Source: JBBQAA01 sp038276395 (lineage in GTDB: Bacteria > Actinomycetota > Thermoleophilia > Solirubrobacterales > Solirubrobacteraceae). From it: DNA of 64,000 nt. The translations under genes and the position numbers were made by a program. Shown in pieces: positions 25,501 to 33,930 of this stretch. The DNA lies in NCBI GenBank assembly GCA_038276395.1, contig JBBQAA010000074.1, positions 1 through 64,000 of the forward strand, read 5' to 3'. The notes under the pieces were generated by a model that was not told where the DNA came from, did not search any database, and saw only the letters and a list, made by a program, of their open reading frames with translations. Within the stretch, counting starts at the first letter, position 1; the number at the start of each line of letters is the position of its first letter.

Positions 25501-26310
25501 TCACCCCGCCTTGCCCAGGTAGGCCTCGATCACCTTCGGGTCCTCCCGGACCTCCTCGGGCTCCCCCTCGGCGATCTTCTCCCCGTGGTCGAGCACCGTG
25601 ATGTGCTCCGAGACGCCCATGACGACCTTCATGTCGTGCTCGATCAGGAGGATCGAGAGCCCGCGCTCGTCGCGCAGCCGGTTCATGAAGTCGGTGAGCA
25701 CGGCCGACTCGCTCGCGTTCATGCCCGCCGTCGGCTCGTCGAGCAGCAGGAGCCTCGGCTCGGAGGCGAGCGCGCGCGCGATCTCCACGCGGCGCTGGTC
25801 GCCGTAGGAGAGGTTGATCGCGAGAGCGTCGAACGTGCGCTCCTCGAGGCCGACGAACTTCAGCATCTCGCGGCCCTTCTCCCGCACCTCCTCCTCCTCG
25901 CGGCGCACCTTCGGGGTGCGGATGATCGAGCCGAAGAGGCCCGCCCCCATGCGCGCGTGCTGGCCGACGAGGACGTTCTCAAGCGCGCTCATCGTCCCGA
26001 AGAGCCGGATGTTCTGGAAGGTGCGCGCGACCCCGGCCTTCATGATGAGGTCGGGGCGCTGGCGGGTCATGTCCGTGCCGTCGAAGGCGATCCGGCCCGT
26101 CGAGGGCTTGTAGAGCCCCGTGAGCATGTTGAAGAACGTCGTCTTGCCCGCGCCGTTGGGCCCGATGATCGAGACGATCGCCCGCCGGGGAACGGCGAAG
26201 GAGACGTCGTTGACGGCCACGAGGCCGCCGAAGATCTTCGAGACGTCCCGCGCGACGAGGATGTCGTCGCGCCCCTCCTGCGTGTCCTCGCGCTCGGCGG
26301 TCGCGCTCAC
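25501..26310 (-). CDS. livG: Branched-chain amino acid ABC transporter ATP-binding protein LivG
   Basis: The 269-residue ATPase contains Walker A GPNGAGKTT, the LivG insertion with VARTFQNIRLFGTMSALENV, signature NLSYGDQRRVEIARAL, Walker B LLLLDEPTAGMNASE and LLIEHDMKVVMGVSEHITVL. It has a polar N-terminal extension of about 18 residues. Its GTG start overlaps the livM stop as GTGA. Confidence 0.95.
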   Translation of the reverse strand: MSATAEREDTQEGRDDILVARDVSKIFGGLVAVNDVSFAVPRRAIVSIIGPNGAGKTTFFNMLTGLYKPSTGRIAFDGTDMTRQRPDLIMKAGVARTFQNIRLFGTMSALENVLVGQHARMGAGLFGSIIRTPKVRREEEEVREKGREMLKFVGLEERTFDALAINLSYGDQRRVEIARALASEPRLLLLDEPTAGMNASESAVLTDFMNRLRDERGLSILLIEHDMKVVMGVSEHITVLDHGEKIAEGEPEEVREDPKVIEAYLGKAG

Positions 26311-27482
26311 GCCTGCACCTCGTAGACGGTCTCGTCGGTGCCGACCCCCTCGGTCAGCTCGATCTTCCGCCGCCGCTCGGGGATGAGGCCCTCGGGGCGC
26401 AGGAGCATCATCAGCACGAGCAGGAAGCCGAAGATGCCGAAGGAGAGATCGGTGAGGTCGAAGTTCAGCCCGAACACGCTCGGCAGCGTGCGGAAGGTGC
26501 CGGGGATCAGGTAGTAGTTGATGTAGGTCAGCGCGAGCGACCCGACGACGACCCCCCACACCGAGCCGAGCCCGCCGAGGATGATCATGGCGAGGATGAA
26601 GATCGAGAAGGAGAACTCGAACTGGCTGGCGGTGATCGTCCCGAGGAAGGCCCCGAGGAAGACGCCGGCCACGCCGCCGAACGCGCCGCCCGTCGCGTAG
26701 GCCTGGAGCTTCGTCTTGACGAGCGGCACGCCCATCGAGGCCGCCGCCACCTCGTCCTCGCGCACGGCGATCCACGCGCGGCCCAGGCGCGAGTCGCGCA
26801 CGCGCACGTTTATGAACAGCGCGAGGAAGACGAGCGCGAGCCCGGTGTAGTACCACGGCGTCAGGTTCAGGTTGAGCGCGGAGAACGGAGCTACGAGCGG
26901 CAGCTTCACCGGGTCGATCGGCGTGATCCCGAGGTTGCCGGCGGTGATCGACTGGCCGAAGAACTTCAGCGAGTCGCCGTTGACCGCGAAGACGCGGATG
27001 ATCTCCCCGAACCCGAGGGTGACGATCGCGATGTAGTCGCCGCGCAGGCGCAGGGTGGGCAACCCGATGAGCACCCCGACGAGGGCGCAGATGGCGACGA
27101 TGGCCACGAGGATGAGCAGGAAGTTCAGGTGCAGCCCCGGCTGGGAGGACACCGAGCCGGCCGACAGGACGTGGATGTTGAGCTTCGAGAAGAACGAGGA
27201 GCCGAACCAGCCGACCGCGTAGGAGCCGAAGGCGTAGAAGGCGACGTAGCCGAGGTCGAGCAGGCCGGCGTAGCCGACGACGATGTTCAGGCCGAGCGCC
27301 ATGACGACGAGCGCCAGGCCGCGCGTCGTGACCCCGATGAGCTTGCCCGTGTCGTCGATGAGCAGGGGGAACACGAGCGCGAAGACGATCGCGATGATCG
27401 CGGGGATGAGCGCGGCCCGGCCGCGGGTGAGCGTGTTGGCCCGGACGACGAGCGCGTTCGTGCGGGCCGCGAGCGCGCTCAT
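26307..27482 (-). CDS. livM: Branched-chain amino acid ABC transporter permease LivM
   Basis: This 391-residue permease has about nine to ten membrane segments. The LivM landmarks are GLALVVMALGLNIVVGYAGL, LDLGYVAFYAFGSYAVG, GLPTLRLRGDYIAIVTLGFG, EIIRVF and the EAA-like loop VREDEVAAASMGV. The start ATG at 27482 overlaps the livH stop as ATGA; the longer upstream frame is a shadow of livH. The C-terminus carries a hydrophilic tail after RPEGLIPERRRK. Confidence 0.95.
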   Translation of the reverse strand: MSALAARTNALVVRANTLTRGRAALIPAIIAIVFALVFPLLIDDTGKLIGVTTRGLALVVMALGLNIVVGYAGLLDLGYVAFYAFGSYAVGWFGSSFFSKLNIHVLSAGSVSSQPGLHLNFLLILVAIVAICALVGVLIGLPTLRLRGDYIAIVTLGFGEIIRVFAVNGDSLKFFGQSITAGNLGITPIDPVKLPLVAPFSALNLNLTPWYYTGLALVFLALFINVRVRDSRLGRAWIAVREDEVAAASMGVPLVKTKLQAYATGGAFGGVAGVFLGAFLGTITASQFEFSFSIFILAMIILGGLGSVWGVVVGSLALTYINYYLIPGTFRTLPSVFGLNFDLTDLSFGIFGFLLVLMMLLRPEGLIPERRRKIELTEGVGTDETVYEVQA

Positions 27483-28576
27483 CCCGCCTCCCTCGTCTCC
27501 TCGCCGAGCAGGCCCTGCGGGCGGAAGACCATGACGATGATGAGGTAGCCGAAGACGACCGCCGCGGTCCAGGTGCCGCCGGCGATCCGGTTGTCGGAGA
27601 TGGCCTGGATGATCCCGATGATGAAGCCGCCGAGCACCGCCCCGCGGATGTTGCCGATGCCGCCCATGACCGCGGCGGTGAAGGCGATGAGCCCGCCCTG
27701 GAAGCCCTGGAAGAACCACACCGTCGTCTGGTAGAGCGCGTAGACGAGGCCGGCCGCACCGGCGAGCATGCCGCCGATGAGGAAGGTCAGCGAGATCGTC
27801 GAGTCGACGTTGATCCCCATGAGGCGCGAGGCCTCGGGGTCCTGCGCGGTGGCGCGCATCGCCTTGCCCAGCCGGCTGCGGGAGATGAAGGCGGTCATCG
27901 CGATCACGAGCGGGATCGTGACCGCGACGGCGAGCACGTCCGAGCGCTGGACCTGCACGCCGAACACCGTGAAGAGGTTCTGCTGGGCGTGTATCAGGTC
28001 GTCGACGGAGCCGGGCGAGCCGCCGCGCCACAGGAGCCCGACGTTCTGGAGGATGAACGAGAACCCGACCGCGGTGATGAGCGGCGCGAGCTTCGGCGCG
28101 TTGCGCAACGGGCGGTAGGCCACGCGCTCGATGCACACGTTGAGCAGGCCGCAGATGATCATGACCGCGACGAGCGTGACGAGCAACCCGAAGACGATCC
28201 CCAGCGCGCCGGTGGCCAGGGTCACGCCGAGCGTGCCCCAGATCGCGGCGCTCGAGAACGAGCCGATCATGAACAGGTCGCCGTGGGCGAAGTTGATGAG
28301 CTCGACGATCCCGTAGACGAGCGTGTAGCCGACGGCGATGAGCGCCCAGATCGCGCCGTTGGAGACGCCGTTGACGAGGTTGTTGCCGAGGCGGACGAGG
28401 TTGTGCTGCGGGCCGGTCAGATCCACGATGCCGTAGGCGACCGGCAGGGCCAGGAGCACGGCGATGAGGCCCCACTTGCTGAGGAAGTCACGGACCGCCT
28501 CGGCGGTCTCGCGGCCCGTGCGGGCGCGGGAGGCGGGGGCGGGAGCGCCGGGAGCAGCTTCGGTGTGGGCTTCCAT
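27479..28576 (-). CDS. livH: Branched-chain amino acid ABC transporter permease LivH
   Basis: This 365-residue permease has GVSNGAIWALIAVGYTLVYG, IVELINFAHGDLFMIGSF and the loop KAMRATAQDPEASRLMGIN, all typical of LivH, and about eight hydrophobic segments. The N-terminal 40 residues are a polar Ala/Pro-rich extension. A strong hairpin precedes it in the 61-bp gap after livJ. Confidence 0.95.
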   Translation of the reverse strand: MEAHTEAAPGAPAPASRARTGRETAEAVRDFLSKWGLIAVLLALPVAYGIVDLTGPQHNLVRLGNNLVNGVSNGAIWALIAVGYTLVYGIVELINFAHGDLFMIGSFSSAAIWGTLGVTLATGALGIVFGLLVTLVAVMIICGLLNVCIERVAYRPLRNAPKLAPLITAVGFSFILQNVGLLWRGGSPGSVDDLIHAQQNLFTVFGVQVQRSDVLAVAVTIPLVIAMTAFISRSRLGKAMRATAQDPEASRLMGINVDSTISLTFLIGGMLAGAAGLVYALYQTTVWFFQGFQGGLIAFTAAVMGGIGNIRGAVLGGFIIGIIQAISDNRIAGGTWTAAVVFGYLIIVMVFRPQGLLGEETREAG

Positions 28577-28596
28577 GGAACTTGGCGGGAGGCGGT

Positions 28597-28624
28597 GCGG
28601 GGGCGAGCCGGAGCCCGCCCCCGC
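28597..28624 (-). terminator. Intercistronic hairpin between livJ and livH
   Basis: GCGGGGGCG and CGCCCCCGC are perfect 9-bp arms with a partly paired 10-nt centre. The position between binding-protein and permease genes is where ABC operons commonly have a partial terminator or mRNA-stabilising hairpin that raises binding-protein expression. That role is inference. Confidence 0.6.
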
Positions 28625-28637
28625 GATGCCCCGGGGC

Positions 28638-29909
28638 TCAGCCGGCGGCTGCGCCCTTGATCGTCTTCTCGAACACCGGGTTGCCGTCCGGCCCGACCTT
28701 GAACAGGCCGTAGTCGGTCAGCGTCGTGTCCCCGTTCTGATCGAACGAGTAGGTGCCGAGCGCGGACTGACGGTCCTTGGTGGCGAACAGCGCCTTGAGG
28801 ACCTCCGCCTTGTCGTTGCCCTTGGCGCCCAGCTTGGCGATCGTGTCGAGGCCGAGCTTCATGGCCTCGAACCCGTAGATCGCGTAGGGATCCGGGCTGG
28901 CGTTCCCGTACTTGGCCTTGAACGCCTTCAGGAAGGCCTTGCCGCCCGGGTAGGCCTTGAGGTCCTGCGTGGCGACCGTGCACTGGAACTGCTTGTCGAG
29001 CTTGGCCGGGATGCCCTTCTTGGACGGGTTCGTGAAGCCCGACTCACACGTGCCGTCCGGCCCGTAGAGCTTCACGTTCGGGATGGCGGCGGCGACGTCC
29101 TTGTTGATCTGGACGGCTCCGTTCGCCGTGACGCCGCTGAAGACGAAGCAGTCGGCGCCCTGGCCCTTGATCTTCGACGCGTAGGCGCGGAAGTTCGGGG
29201 CGGTCTTGTCGATCCCGACGTTGCCCACGATCGATACGCCGGCCTTCGGCGCCTCGTTGACGAGCAGCGTGGCCAGGCCCACCCCGTAGGTGTCCTTGTC
29301 GTTGGCCACGGCGACCTTCTTGCAGCCGTCCGACTTCATCGTCTGAAGCAGGGCGGCGGCCTGGATCGTGTCCTTCGGGACGATGCGCAGGTACGTGCGC
29401 TTGCCCGTCGGGAAGTACTTCTGCGGCTCGCCCGCGGCGCTCGCGCCCTTGATGGCGGTCGTGAGCCCCACGTAGGTGTTGGCCGGCGAGACCTGCGGGA
29501 GACCCGCCTGGTTCAGGATCGGCATCGACACCTGGCTCGCGCCGGAGTTGAACTCACCGATGTAGTACACGGCGTTCTTGTCCGTGGCGGCCTGGCGTGC
29601 GACCTGCTGCGTCTGTCCGGGATCCCAGTTGCCGGTCGCGGCCGTGGAATCGTCGAGCGAGGTGTACTTGACCGTGAACTTGCCGGCCTTGTTCTTGGCC
29701 TGGTCCAGCGCGAGCTTGATGCCCTGCACCATGGCGTTGGTCTGGTCCTTCGAGGCTCCCTGCAACGGGAGGCTCGAATAGATATCGACGGTCTTGCCAC
29801 CGCCGGAGCCGCTGCTGCTGTTCGAGCTCTTGGACGAGCTCCCGCATGCGGCGAGTGAGACGACGAGCGCCACAGCGGCGCACATTGCGAGTATGAGACG
29901 TGCCCTCAC
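28638..29909 (-). CDS. livJ: Branched-chain amino acid ABC transporter substrate-binding lipoprotein
   Basis: The 423-residue exported protein has a lipoprotein signal (VRARLILAMCAAVALVVSLA, then AC) with lipobox LAAC at Cys22 and a Ser/Gly linker. The periplasmic-binding fold (Peripla_BP_6) follows, with IYSSLPLQGASKDQTNAMVQ, YIGEFNSGASQVSMPILN, KKVAVANDKDTYGVGLA and DCFVFSGVT. It captures amino acids for LivHMGF. GTG 29909 is favoured by GGAGGAGGG just upstream and by the lipobox position. A promoter candidate lies at 29949-29976. Ligand specificity (leucine, general branched-chain or other) is not readable. Confidence 0.93.
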   Translation of the reverse strand: MRARLILAMCAAVALVVSLAACGSSSKSSNSSSGSGGGKTVDIYSSLPLQGASKDQTNAMVQGIKLALDQAKNKAGKFTVKYTSLDDSTAATGNWDPGQTQQVARQAATDKNAVYYIGEFNSGASQVSMPILNQAGLPQVSPANTYVGLTTAIKGASAAGEPQKYFPTGKRTYLRIVPKDTIQAAALLQTMKSDGCKKVAVANDKDTYGVGLATLLVNEAPKAGVSIVGNVGIDKTAPNFRAYASKIKGQGADCFVFSGVTANGAVQINKDVAAAIPNVKLYGPDGTCESGFTNPSKKGIPAKLDKQFQCTVATQDLKAYPGGKAFLKAFKAKYGNASPDPYAIYGFEAMKLGLDTIAKLGAKGNDKAEVLKALFATKDRQSALGTYSFDQNGDTTLTDYGLFKVGPDGNPVFEKTIKGAAAG

Positions 29910-29948
29910 GAACCCTCCTCCTGGGTTTGGGACGGGGATGATGACGAG

Positions 29949-29976
29949 ACAGTAACGGATGCTGCGACCGAAACAA
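29949..29976 (-). promoter_or_regulatory. Candidate promoter of the liv operon
   Basis: On the minus strand TTGTTT (29971-29976), a 16-bp spacer and TACTGT (29949-29954) precede the livJ start by about 40 bp. Unlike many genes here, livJ has a leader with a strong Shine-Dalgarno site (AGGAGGAGGG). Confidence 0.4.
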
Positions 29977-30027
29977 CCCGGCTCCCGGTCTACCTTTTTC
30001 CGGCCGGGTGGTCCAGCGCGTGCCGCG

Positions 30028-30033
30028 TAGGGT
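30028..30033 (+). promoter_or_regulatory. Candidate -10 box for leaderless pfk
   Basis: TAGGGT is followed by 6 nt (GGCCCC) and the GTG start at 30040. No ribosome-binding site is seen. Confidence 0.5.
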
Positions 30034-30039
30034 GGCCCC

Positions 30040-31080
30040 GTGCGGGTCGGCATCCTCACCGCGGGCGGCGACTGCCCCGGCCTGAACGCGGTGATTCGTG
30101 CCGCCGCGCGCCGCCTGCTGCAGCACGGCCACGAGCCGGTGGGGCTCCGGCGCGGCTATCGCGGCCTGGCCGAGGCCGAGCACGTGGCGCTCGACCAGGT
30201 GCGCCTCTCCGGGATCCTGCAGCTCGGCGGGACGATCATCTCGACCTCGAACCACAACCCGTTCCGCGAGGAGGACGGGCTGGCGAAGGTTGCGCGCGCG
30301 CAGGATTCCGAAGCGCGCCTGGACGCCGTCATCGCCATCGGCGGCGAGCACACGATGATGATCACCCGCCGGCTGCACGAGGAGGCCGGCGTGCCGGTCG
30401 TCGGCGTCCCGAAGACGATCGACAATGACGTCGTCGGGACCGACTACACGTTCGGCTTCGACACCGCCGTGCAGGTGGCCACCGACGCAATCGACCGCCT
30501 GCACACGACGGCCCAGTCCCACGACCGCGTGATGGTCGTCGAGGTCATGGGCCGCAACTCGGGCTGGATCGCCATGTTCGCCGGGATCGCCGGCGGCGCC
30601 GACGGCATTGTCATCCCGGAGCTGGCCCTGACCGTCGAGGACATCTCCGGGGCGATCGCGCGCCGCCACCACCGCGGCAAGGACTTCTCGATCATCGTCG
30701 TGGCCGAGGGCGCGGAGCTCGCCTTCGCCTCCGGCGAGTCCCGCCTCGTGCGCACGACGGAGGAGACCGACTCCTACGGCTATCCCCGGCTCGGCGGCAT
30801 CGGCCTCGCACTCGCCCACGAGCTCGAGGCGCGGACCGGCTACGAGACCCGGGTGACCTCCCTCGGCCACGTGCAGCGCGGCGGCACCCCGACGGCCACC
30901 GATCGCGTTCTCGCCACGCGCTACGGGATCGCCGCGGCCGAGCTGGCGATGCAGGGCGCCTTCGGGCGCATGGCCGCGCTCCACGGCACGGAGATGACCT
31001 CGGTGCCGCTGAGCGAGGTGGAGGGGATAAAGACGGTCGACCTCGACTACCTCGAGATCGCGCGGACGTTCTTCGGCTAG
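30040..31080 (+). CDS. 6-phosphofructokinase, group III-like, atypical specificity residues
   Basis: The 346-residue enzyme phosphorylates fructose 6-phosphate. It has TAGGDCPGLNAVIRA at the N-terminus, GVPKTIDNDVVGTDYTFGFD with catalytic Asp128, VEVMGRNSGWIAMFAGIAGG and LGHVQRGGTPTATDR. Two positions that discriminate phosphoryl donor in the family are unusual. The GGDG of ATP enzymes is GGEH here (His104), and the PGTIDND glycine is lysine (PKTIDND, Lys125). Lys is typical of PPi-dependent and some actinobacterial ATP enzymes, while PPi enzymes have Asp at 104. Donor (ATP, PPi or polyphosphate) cannot be assigned. The GTG is probably leaderless. Confidence 0.93.
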   Translation: MRVGILTAGGDCPGLNAVIRAAARRLLQHGHEPVGLRRGYRGLAEAEHVALDQVRLSGILQLGGTIISTSNHNPFREEDGLAKVARAQDSEARLDAVIAIGGEHTMMITRRLHEEAGVPVVGVPKTIDNDVVGTDYTFGFDTAVQVATDAIDRLHTTAQSHDRVMVVEVMGRNSGWIAMFAGIAGGADGIVIPELALTVEDISGAIARRHHRGKDFSIIVVAEGAELAFASGESRLVRTTEETDSYGYPRLGGIGLALAHELEARTGYETRVTSLGHVQRGGTPTATDRVLATRYGIAAAELAMQGAFGRMAALHGTEMTSVPLSEVEGIKTVDLDYLEIARTFFG

Positions 31081-31153
31081 GGCGCGGCCCAGAAGCTCGG
31101 CGCGGGAGGCGCGCGCCCAGCCGGCGGCACCTCGAGGCCCGGAGAGAACCGCG

Positions 31154-31318
31154 CTACTCGTCGCGCGTGCCGGGCAGCAGCCCGGCCGCCACGCGACCGA
31201 CCACGGCGAGCAGGACGAGCAGGGTCGTGACGAGGAAGGCGTCGAAGGCCTTGATCCCTTCGGCCCAGAGGATGATCCACACGATGAGGCCGAAGGTGGT
31301 GGTCACGAGGACGCCCAT
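31154..31318 (-). CDS. Small membrane protein after trpA
   Basis: A 54-residue protein starts at ATG 31318 with MGVLVTTTFGLIVWIILWAE, then GIKAFDAFLVTTLLVLLAVV, and ends GLLPGTRDE. It has two membrane segments with a short polar loop and a polar C-terminus. It begins 12 bp after the trpA stop, so it is probably the last gene of the trp operon. Function unknown; the tidy hydrophobicity pattern and position argue that it is real. Confidence 0.65.
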   Translation of the reverse strand: MGVLVTTTFGLIVWIILWAEGIKAFDAFLVTTLLVLLAVVGRVAAGLLPGTRDE

Positions 31319-31330
31319 CGGGCGGCGATA

Positions 31331-32131
31331 TTACTCGCCGGCCGGCCGCCGCAGCGCGGCGGCGAGCCCGGCCACGAGCTCGCGCACGGCCGCCGCGGGA
31401 TCCTCGGCCTCCCCCGCCGCCCGCACGAGCCGGGAGCCGACGATGACTCCGCCCGCCCCGGCGTCCGCCGCCGCGGCGGCCTGCTCGGGGGTGGCGATGC
31501 CGAAGCCGACGGCGACGGGGACCTCCGTGGCCGCGGCGGCGCGCGCGATGACCGCGCCGAGGTCGTCGGCCACGGCGCCGCGCTCGCCCGTGGTGCCCGT
31601 GACCGAGACCGTGTAGAGGAAGCCCTCGGCGCGCGCGCCGATCCGCGCCAGGCGATCGGCGGGCGTCGTGGGCGCCACGAGGGGCACGAGGGCGACGCCG
31701 TGGCGGGCGCAGGCGCCGCGCACCTCCTCCCCCTCCTCCTCGGGCAGGTCGGGGACGATCAGGCCGGCGATGCCGCGCTCGGCCAGTGCGGCGGCGAACG
31801 GCTCGGGCTCGCGGCGCCAGACGAGGTTCGCGTAGCACATGAGCACGACGGGGAGGCGCGCCGCGAGGATCTCCCCGACGGCGAGCACGCCGTCGAGCGT
31901 TGCCCCCGCGGCGAGCGCGCGCGTGCCCGCGGCGTGGATGACGGGCCCGTCGGCCAGCGGATCGGAGTAGGGCACACCCAGCTCGACGACGTCGGCGCCC
32001 GCCGCCGCGTAGGCCAGGCCGATCTCCCGCGAGGCCGGGCCGTCGGGAAAGCCCCCCATGAGGTAGGGCATGAGGGCCGCGCGCTTGTCCGTCTCCCGGA
32101 AGGCGGCGGCGATGCGCTCGATGCCGCTCAC
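31331..32131 (-). CDS. trpA: Tryptophan synthase alpha chain
   Basis: This 266-residue subunit cleaves indole-3-glycerol phosphate to indole. Landmarks are MPYLMGGFPDG, ELGVPYSDPLADGPVIHAAG (catalytic Glu and Asp), GLIVPDLPEEEGEE, FLYTVSVTGTTGER and VGFGIATPEQ, with the phosphate-binding GGVIVGSRLV. GTG 32131 overlaps the trpB stop as GTGA. Confidence 0.97.
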   Translation of the reverse strand: MSGIERIAAAFRETDKRAALMPYLMGGFPDGPASREIGLAYAAAGADVVELGVPYSDPLADGPVIHAAGTRALAAGATLDGVLAVGEILAARLPVVLMCYANLVWRREPEPFAAALAERGIAGLIVPDLPEEEGEEVRGACARHGVALVPLVAPTTPADRLARIGARAEGFLYTVSVTGTTGERGAVADDLGAVIARAAAATEVPVAVGFGIATPEQAAAAADAGAGGVIVGSRLVRAAGEAEDPAAAVRELVAGLAAALRRPAGE

Positions 32132-33291
32132 GCGAGCGCGGTGACCTCGGCGAGGTCCTTGTCCCCGCGCCCGGAGAGGCAGACGAGGTCGAGTTCGCCC
32201 TCCGGGTTGGCGAGGATCCACGCCAGCGCGTGGGAGGACTCGAGCGCGGGGATGATCCCCTCGAGGCGGGCGATCCGGCGGAAGGCGGCGAGCGCGTCGG
32301 CGTCCGTCACCGCCTCGTAGCGCGCGCGGCCGGTGTCGCGCAGCCAGGCGTGCTCGGGGCCGGCGCCCGGGTAGTCGAGCCCGGCGGAGACGGAGTGGGC
32401 CTCGGCGATCTGGCCCTCGTCGTCCTGCATGATCGCCGAGTAGGAGCCGTGGAGGATCCCGCCGCGACCGCACGCGGTCAGCGGCGCGCCATGGCGGCCG
32501 GTGGCGATCCCCTCGCCCGCCGCCTCGACGCCGACGAGCCGGACGTCGCGGTCGCCGACGAAGGGGGTGAAGGTGCCGATGGCGTTCGAGCCGCCGCCGA
32601 CGCAGGCGACGACGCGGTCGGGCAGCCTTCCCTCGGCCTCGAGGATCTGCGCCCGCGCCTCGTCGCCGATGACGCGCTGGAGGTCGCGCACGAGCGCCGG
32701 ATAGGGCGCGGGCCCGACGCACGAGCCGATGATGTAGTGCGTCGTGCCGACGTTCGTCACCCAGTCGCGGATCGCCGCCGAGACCGCCTCCTTGAGCGTG
32801 CGCGCGCCCATCTCGACGGGCGCGACCGTCGTGCCCAGGAGCTCCATGCGCTCGACGTTCGGGCGCTGGCGGCGCATGTCCTCGACGCCCATGTAGACGA
32901 CGCACTCGAGGCCGAGCAGCGCGCAGGCGGTGGCCGTGGCCACGCCGTGCTGGCCGGCGCCGGTCTCGGCGATCACGCGGGGCTTGCCCATCCGCCGGGT
33001 GAGCAGCGCCTGGCCGAGGGCGTTGTTGATCTTGTGCGCGCCGGTGTGCAGCAGGTCCTCGCGCTTGAGGTAGACGAGCCGCCCGGCGGCCTCCGAGAGC
33101 CGCTCGGCGAGGTAGAGCGGTGTCGGGCGGCCGGCGAAGTCCCGCAGGAGGCGGTCGAGATCGGCGCCGAAGGCCGGGTCTGAGCGAGCGTCGATCCACG
33201 CCTTCTCGAGCTCGGCCAGCGCGGGCATGAGCGTCTCGGGGACATAGCGGCCGCCGTAGGGGCCGAAGCGATGCTCGACGGAGGTGATCAC
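32128..33291 (-). CDS. trpB: Tryptophan synthase beta chain
   Basis: The 387-residue PLP enzyme joins indole and serine. The PLP lysine is in HTGAHKINNALGQALL, with the phosphate loop VGGGSNAIGTF and GLDYPGAGPEHAWL. Start GTG 33291 overlaps the trpF stop (GTGA). Confidence 0.97.
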   Translation of the reverse strand: MITSVEHRFGPYGGRYVPETLMPALAELEKAWIDARSDPAFGADLDRLLRDFAGRPTPLYLAERLSEAAGRLVYLKREDLLHTGAHKINNALGQALLTRRMGKPRVIAETGAGQHGVATATACALLGLECVVYMGVEDMRRQRPNVERMELLGTTVAPVEMGARTLKEAVSAAIRDWVTNVGTTHYIIGSCVGPAPYPALVRDLQRVIGDEARAQILEAEGRLPDRVVACVGGGSNAIGTFTPFVGDRDVRLVGVEAAGEGIATGRHGAPLTACGRGGILHGSYSAIMQDDEGQIAEAHSVSAGLDYPGAGPEHAWLRDTGRARYEAVTDADALAAFRRIARLEGIIPALESSHALAWILANPEGELDLVCLSGRGDKDLAEVTALA

Positions 33292-33926
33292 GTGAGGGCC
33301 GGAGCACCGGCCGCCGCCACGGCGAAGGCCTCCATCCGGGCCGGGTCCTTGATGCCGGGCGCGGACTCGACGCCGCTCGAGACGTCGACGCCCCAGGGGC
33401 GCGCCGCGGCGATGCCGCCGGCGACGTTCTCGGGCGTGAGGCCGCCGGAGAGGACGATCGGGACCTCGGTGCGCGTGGCCTCGGTGGCGAGCGTCCAGTC
33501 CCAGGTCTCCCCGGTGCCTCCCCAGGCGCCCGGGATGCGGGTGTCGAGCAGGTGGAAGTCGGGGTGCCAGGCCCGGAGCGCCTGCAGGTCGGCGCGGCCG
33601 CCGACGCGCGTGGCGCGGATGACGCGCGCGCCGGTGCGGCGGCGGATCTCCTCGACGTAGCGCGGGCCCTCGTCCCCGTGGAGCTGGACGAGGGAGAGGC
33701 CCACGGCGTCGGCCGTGGCGGCGATGTGGTCGAGCGTGGCGTTGACGAACACGCCCGCGAGCTCGACCCGGCGCCGCAGCGCGCGGGAGATGCCGGCCGC
33801 CACGGCGGGGTCGCAGGCCCGCGGCGAGCCCGGCCAGAAGATGAGCCCGACCGCCCAGGCGCCGAGCTCGGCGGCGAGCGCCGCATCCTCGAGGCGGGTG
33901 ATGCCGCAGAACTTGACCTCGGGCAT
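33288..33926 (-). CDS. trpF: Phosphoribosylanthranilate isomerase
   Basis: This 212-residue TIM-barrel enzyme has the N-terminal VKFCGITRLEDA with the catalytic cysteine, WPGSPRACDP, VQLHGDEGPRYV and LSGGLTPENVAGGI. It converts PRA to CdRP. It starts 4 bp after the trpC stop. Confidence 0.96.
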   Translation of the reverse strand: MPEVKFCGITRLEDAALAAELGAWAVGLIFWPGSPRACDPAVAAGISRALRRRVELAGVFVNATLDHIAATADAVGLSLVQLHGDEGPRYVEEIRRRTGARVIRATRVGGRADLQALRAWHPDFHLLDTRIPGAWGGTGETWDWTLATEATRTEVPIVLSGGLTPENVAGGIAAARPWGVDVSSGVESAPGIKDPARMEAFAVAAAGAPALT

Positions 33927-33930
33927 GCCC

